Source of the DNA: Symbiodinium natans
Lineage: Eukaryota; Sar; Dinophyceae; Suessiales; Symbiodiniaceae
DNA length: 64,000 bases
Assembly (NCBI GenBank): GCA_905221605.1
Contig: CAJNDS010002608.1
Coordinates: 113,017-177,016, forward strand
Direction: 5' to 3'
Part shown: positions 59,125-64,000 of the stretch, piece by piece
How the letters are laid out: the number at the start of each line of letters is the position of its first letter
Position numbering within the stretch: the stretch's first letter is position 1
Notes under the pieces: model-generated
The model's database searches: none
Told to the model about the DNA's origin: nothing
The model's input: the letters and a program-made list of their open reading frames with translations, nothing else
Translations under genes and position numbers: made by a program

Positions 59125-60070
59125 GGCTGGGGATTAAGGTCTGTGTTTCGTCACAACTTTCAGCAATGCAGACCCTGCTCTGACTTTCAAACACTCCGCG
59201 CAGAGAAGATTCTCGGTCTAAGTCTAGGGTCTTTTAAGGCCTAAGGGATATTGTTTTGGAAATTGGGAGTGGTTGAGGGTTCGGGTTCAGGGAGCTTCAC
59301 GGATACTCTGTTCATGCCTAGTTGTGCCTGCAGGATGACGGACACGTCGATAATCAGAACTGAGCTTCAACTCCCTGATTCCTCGTAGTCGAACCTGAGA
59401 AGGTGAAGGGTCTCCACTTCAGGACGAAGACAAATGCAGAACCCCACTCCCACCACACGAACAGCGCAGGTCCAGGCCCCAAGCGCTCTTGGAAGGCGTC
59501 TGGGACTCGCAACAGGGGATGCCCGCAGCTCTCCAAGCCATCCAGGACCCTCAGCGACGCCGCCCTCAACGTCCGAAACTGCTCTTGGGATTGAATTGCA
59601 ATAGAACCCCCCCTTCTAAGTCATCCAGGCTCACTCTATGACAATGGTTTAAACAGCTGTGAAGAGGAAAAACAAGTCCAAGCCTCAACAGGAAGGCCAC
59701 ACTGCTCGAAGTGCGTGCTTTTGGGATTGCAGGCTCTGTCTGCTTTAGAGACAGATGTTGCTGTGCCGCATCGAGTGTCATCTTAAGCAGGAGGCAACGT
59801 GCTCTGCGCGGGGGTCCGTCCATGTCACTTTAGCAGAGGTGCACGGCGCATGGTTCCACATTTGATTGGGCTGCTTTGAATGATGCCATCAAGGTGATCC
59901 ATAAGGACCATCATGGGGAGTTTTTCCGGTGCTGCTTTCTTCTGACTCCACCATGTGCATATACTTCCATCACATGATGTTCGAGAAAACTGTCGGAAGC
60001 GGAAGCTCCCTGCAAAAGCAGCTCGCAGCGGCCGCACAAAAAAAAGGCGCTGGGAGGCCAAGGGCATCAT
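59125..60070. other. upstream of carbonic anhydrase, unassigned frames
   Basis: Minus-strand frames at 59354-59569, 59566-59823 and 59825-60070 stay open with fairly natural composition and no telomere-like repeat. None matches a family I know. They may be exons of an unidentified gene between the sulfotransferase and the carbonic anhydrase, or plain intergenic sequence. Confidence 0.2.
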
Positions 60071-60370
60071 ATGTAGTAATACAGTGTCAATTTAACATAG
60101 AATATACTAATATACCCATAACACTGAAATATATAATATTACAATACTATAAGCATAACAAATATGAAATGTAGCAACATAATAACATAATAAGTCATAA
60201 TGTAAAAATGACACTGAATTTGAAAAGAAAGCAAGAAAACAATGTATCCGCCGAGGCCTCGGGCCGAAGGTCGGGCCCCTTTTTTTAGCTGACCACAAAC
60301 TGAAAGCGGACGGTTCGTCAGGATTAGGGGCAGTTGAACCCCCCCCCCTTTTCCCCCCACCTGCCCCCCC

Positions 60371-60408
<38 letters not shown>

Positions 60409-61530
60409 TTGCATCAATCCAAGCGTCTCAACCCTCAACCGTGAACCTTGAACCTTGAACCCTACTAACCCTCAACCCTAAACCCCAAACCATAAACCAT
60501 AAACCCGGAACCCTAAACCCTAAACCCAACCCTTACTGCTTGGGGTCCAGCGACATGGGCGCTGCGGAATCACCATGCTCACGCGGATGTGCTGGGCCGG
60601 GCCGAGGCGGGTCGCGTAGCGTTAAAATTAACATAATAATAGAATGATACACTAATATAACAAGAATAGAATAATATCAAAAAATCCAAATAATATAATA
60701 ATATAACAAAATCATAAGATTCTCAGATACTAATATAATAATATAATAACATAATAACATAATAACATAGTAATATAAGATATAACAATACAACAATATA
60801 ACAATAAAGCCATATAACAATATATGAATATAAGCATATATTTATTTAATATAATAATCATATAATATAAAAATCATATAGTATATAATATATAAAAAGA
60901 TCATATAATCATATAATCATATATCATATAATCATATAAATATATATCATATAAATATATCCTAGAATCATATAATATATTAATGTAGACTAATATAATT
61001 ATATACAATTAATCAGACAAAAAAAAAAAAACAAAAAAACAACAATATAACAATACAACAATATAACAATATACTAATATAATATAATACTTTGATCATA
61101 TATTGATATAATACTCTTTTTCATAAATGGAATACATAATTACTTACTAGTATGATTCTGTGATAAGATAAATATATAATCATGGAATCATCGAACAGAA
61201 AGGGATGACAGAAAAATAGAATAATAGGATAATAGGATGATAGGAAAATAGGATAGTCGAATAATAGAATAATAAAATGATATAATGATACAATCATAGA
61301 ATAATGGAATAATCGAATATTATAATACTATAACGAGAGAATAATATAACAATAAGCACATATTTATATAACAATATGATGATAATGTAATAAAAAAATA
61401 AAATACTTTAAATGTATGTAGCAATAGAGAAAACTCCGTAGAAAACTAATCAAATAATATGTAGTAGTAGAATCTTTGATGGTATACAAATATGCTAACA
61501 AAACGATTTACTAAGAAAACCTACCAAATC
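60070..61530. repeat. AT-rich block with a poly-C tract
   Basis: 60,070-60,240 and 60,620-61,520 are very AT-rich and dominated by diverged ATAATATAACA-like units. Between them are a 35-C run (60374-60408), a short CCCTAAA stretch (60,475-60,530) and a GC-rich patch. No coding sequence is seen. It separates the sulfotransferase gene from the carbonic anhydrase region. Confidence 0.85.
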
Positions 61531-62045
61531 AAGGAAGACGCGGCAGGCCTTTGCGGCTTCTAGCTCGGACAATCTCACTCGACGAAAATTTGATGTGAGG
61601 AACCGCCAGGCTGATGCTCAACCCCTGTCGGTGTATGCGTGCACCTAAAGTTTTGAACCTTTTGAAGGGTCTTCGTTTATGGCTGTCAAGTGGCTGTCCA
61701 GGCATCGCGGCTTTTTCCTGCTCAGCAAAGTTATCGTTATGATAACAATGGTACACATGAACGGAAACTGTTCGTCTTGATACCAAGAAGAGCATCAGTA
61801 ATAGTAGCAATAGCAATTGCAATAAACATAATGGAGTAAACAACAATGATTGCATGCTCGGCCTACGCTAGTTTAAAGAGACTGCACTGCAATGTCGGAC
61901 AGGGTACGACCAGAACTGTTGAGGACTGCAAAATACGATGCATCAATGTCGAACGGCTCATGAAACCTTGCCAAGGACACGAGCAGCGAAAGCGTTGCAG
62001 TCCTTTTCTGACTTTCTATGAGAAAAGTCGGCCTTCTCCAGCGCG
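61530..62045. other. 3' flank of sulfotransferase gene
   Basis: A 108-codon minus frame (61529-61855) is open but has no recognisable domain; its N-terminus is a Leu-rich string from a CAATAG/CAGTAG-like repeat. It is probably 3' UTR or intergenic sequence. Confidence 0.3.
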
Positions 62046-62861
62046 CTACAGCTCTTCTGTCCAGGTGGGCTCTATATCAACTTGCAACAGGGTGGTTCCG
62101 GCCTCATTCAGCTCAGCTTGTTCATCATAGATTCCAATAAAATCATCATGGGGAAATGGCTCATTCGGAACAGGTTTCCCCAGAAACTGACAAAGTGGGC
62201 GCCAGCCATCACTTAAATTGAAAATCAGCAGCCTCTCAGGCGGAATGACTTGTTTAACATGTGCCACATGAGCTTCGTACCCACTCTGGCAATTCTTCCT
62301 CTCATCGTCACTCATTCCGTGGAGCCTGTCAAAACGGCAGCCCCAATATCGAACAGCGACGCACTTGTCATTCGCAAAAGTTGCCCCGAAATGGCCGGTC
62401 CAGAACCCATCAAGCCAAGCTTCGAGCTCCTGTTTCTCGCGCTTCACTTTCAGGCCGCGTATCTTGTTGCGCTCGTATCTGAAGTACATTGAATTCCAGT
62501 AGTGTTTCGTTGAGTTCCACCACTTCTCCATTGGTTCCAGAGGTAGCACAAATTTGGAATTGGGATACGTGTCTCTTACGAACTCGTACTCCAAAAACAA
62601 GGGCTCATCCGCCGCAGCATCATAGCCCTCGAAGAGTTCTATCATGCTCTCGTTGGTCCCGTTTGCATACAAGTGACGGCAAGCCACAGGGCGGGAGGAT
62701 TGCATGAAGCCAGAGTGCAGCACGTTCAAGCCAAGCTTTGTGAGGGCATCGGCGATGGACTGGGTTCCAGTTCGTGGCGGCCCCACGTCTAGTACTTCGA
62801 GCCCAAAGCCTCGCACCATGATGTTGTACAGCAGGAACTTGGACAGACGCGAACCCGCCAT
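62046..62861 (-). CDS. sulfotransferase-family protein (P-loop, Sulfotransfer_4-like), intronless
   Basis: A single 271-residue frame from ATG to stop. VLDVGPPRTGTQSIADALTK at about 23-42 is the 5'-phosphosulfate-binding loop that grips the PAPS donor. YPNSKFVLPLEPMEKWWNS in the middle matches the strand and helix that follow the 3'-phosphate site in this family. Near the end, LLIFNLSDGWRPLCQFLGKP followed by VPNEPFP is the conserved C-terminal region of Sulfotransfer_4 proteins. It should transfer sulfate from PAPS to an alcohol or amine; the acceptor cannot be told from sequence. Met15 is a second possible start, but both keep the whole domain. No intron, unlike most genes here, which fits the occasional intronless dinoflagellate gene or a retro-copy. 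The family is large in dinoflagellates. Confidence 0.85.
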   Translation of the reverse strand: MAGSRLSKFLLYNIMVRGFGLEVLDVGPPRTGTQSIADALTKLGLNVLHSGFMQSSRPVACRHLYANGTNESMIELFEGYDAAADEPLFLEYEFVRDTYPNSKFVLPLEPMEKWWNSTKHYWNSMYFRYERNKIRGLKVKREKQELEAWLDGFWTGHFGATFANDKCVAVRYWGCRFDRLHGMSDDERKNCQSGYEAHVAHVKQVIPPERLLIFNLSDGWRPLCQFLGKPVPNEPFPHDDFIGIYDEQAELNEAGTTLLQVDIEPTWTEEL

Positions 62862-63860
62862 TTAAGCGGACAAATATCTGAATCAAACAATTTGTGTTTT
62901 AGCAGCCTGTCGGCCGGCTTCTGCGGCCGACGCATTGCGCTCGAGCCAAGAGGCAGCATGATCAGATCATGTGCCCTTGCGTTCAAGGAAGTCTGCTGCA
63001 TTGGCAAGCAAGACCGCAGGAACTCCACCACAGCAACACGATGCAACAAGGCAACTTCAACCCGGATTCCTCAGGACTGACCTCGAGATCGCCCGTGTTT
63101 AGCGAGGTGGTCCTCAGTCGGGCGAGGGAGGAAGAAAAACTGTTGAAGCACACGAATCTATCTACTGTCCCTTTAAACAGCAACCCTCAACCCCAAACCC
63201 CAAAGCTCAAATGTAAAGCCCTGCTCAAACCCCACCCCTACTTGGAGGTTCATGGGCACTATCTACCCATGAACCTCCAAGCATTCTTGACACCCCTTAC
63301 TGCACTCGCAAACCCCTCAAGGCCTAGGACCTGTCGGGGGGCGCGGGCTTGGGTTGAGGACCTTCAGGCTCGAGTCCGGCTTGGGGAGTTGGTGGCTTAG
63401 GGTTTAGGGGTTAGGGGTTAGGGAAACCTGAACCCTAAATATCCAGATCCCCAGACCTCCAAAGGGGGGTTAATTCTGGGAGAAGGTCTGAGAGGACAAT
63501 CCGTCCAAGGATCCAGGCCGAGGTTTGCCCAGCCTTAGGAATCCCTTGTGGGGCTAAAACCTCCCAACCGATCTAGATGGCCTTCTGCGGGCTTGAGTGG
63601 AGGGTTTGCCTAAACTAAGCCAACTAAACTTTAAATCCGGAACCCCAAACCCCGCTCTGCACCCTAAACCCTGCTCCAGACCTTTGTGCACTGCAGATGT
63701 TGAAGCGCCCGGATCTTGCAGCAGGCAGCTCATCTCATGCAAGACAAGACGGGCATGTGCTGGAAACAAGCGCAGATTACGGGCCTCCGAGATTTCCAAG
63801 GAGTCCCACTGTGAATTCGACACTTCAAACACAAAGCCCCGAGCCCCGAGCTTAGCAGGC
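62862..63860. other. spacer between beta-tubulin and sulfotransferase genes
   Basis: Contains short telomere-like patches (about 63,180-63,210, 63,395-63,440 and 63,645-63,675) and a perfect hairpin at 63241-63281. A 121-codon minus frame (63554-63919) crosses the tubulin stop in another frame and is a shadow. No gene is supported. Confidence 0.5.
63241..63281. repeat. perfect 16-bp hairpin
   Basis: Arms 63241-63256 (CTTGGAGGTTCATGGG) and 63266-63281 are exact reverse complements around a nine-base loop, in the spacer downstream of the tubulin stop. Confidence 0.9.

Positions 63861-64000
<140 letters not shown>

Noticed and set aside
58341-59183. Plus-strand frames opposite the carbonic anhydrase
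   Set aside because: Antisense shadows of a well-supported gene.

Overview
The window looks like nuclear DNA from a dinoflagellate. Four things point that way. (1) Introns start mostly with GC, sometimes GT or GA, and end in AG, usually followed by G. (2) Genes are cut into many very small exons. (3) Every gene I could resolve lies on the minus strand, consistent with a unidirectional tandem array. (4) The window contains a delta-class carbonic anhydrase and arrays of TTTAGGG, the telomere heptamer reported from dinoflagellates. I cannot name the genus.

Much of the sequence between about 0.6 kb and 49 kb is degenerate telomere-like repeat (TTTAGGG, TTTTAGGG, TTTAGGGG, TTTGGGG, TTTGGGGG and complements). 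Single-frame ORF scanning therefore finds almost no genes there. Short GC-rich islands of about 20-90 bp sit in this background, and read on the minus strand with AG acceptors and GC/GT/GA donors they join in phase into real proteins. The best case is a class 3 lipase gene: 24 exons, about 1.8 kb of coding sequence spread over 16.5 kb (25,715 down to 9,178).

Layout in the direction of transcription (right to left): 3' end of beta-tubulin (64,000-63,861); an intronless sulfotransferase-family gene (62,861-62,046); an AT-rich block (61.5-60.1 kb); a three-exon delta carbonic anhydrase (59,124-57,539); mixed sequence with isolated exon-like blocks (57.5-50 kb); the 3' end of an unrecognised gene (to 49,106); a long series of exon-like blocks for one or more unrecognised membrane proteins (46.9-25.8 kb); the lipase, whose ATG lies 102 bp past the proposed upstream stop; and part of a leucine-rich-repeat gene (2.3-0.6 kb) that probably continues off the left end.

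Exon joins are hand-made from reading phase and protein sense, with no transcript support. The tubulin, sulfotransferase and carbonic anhydrase calls are firm. The lipase is strong as a whole, although individual junctions could move by a few bases. The LRR fragment is good. The membrane-protein series is tentative, both in how exons group and in function.
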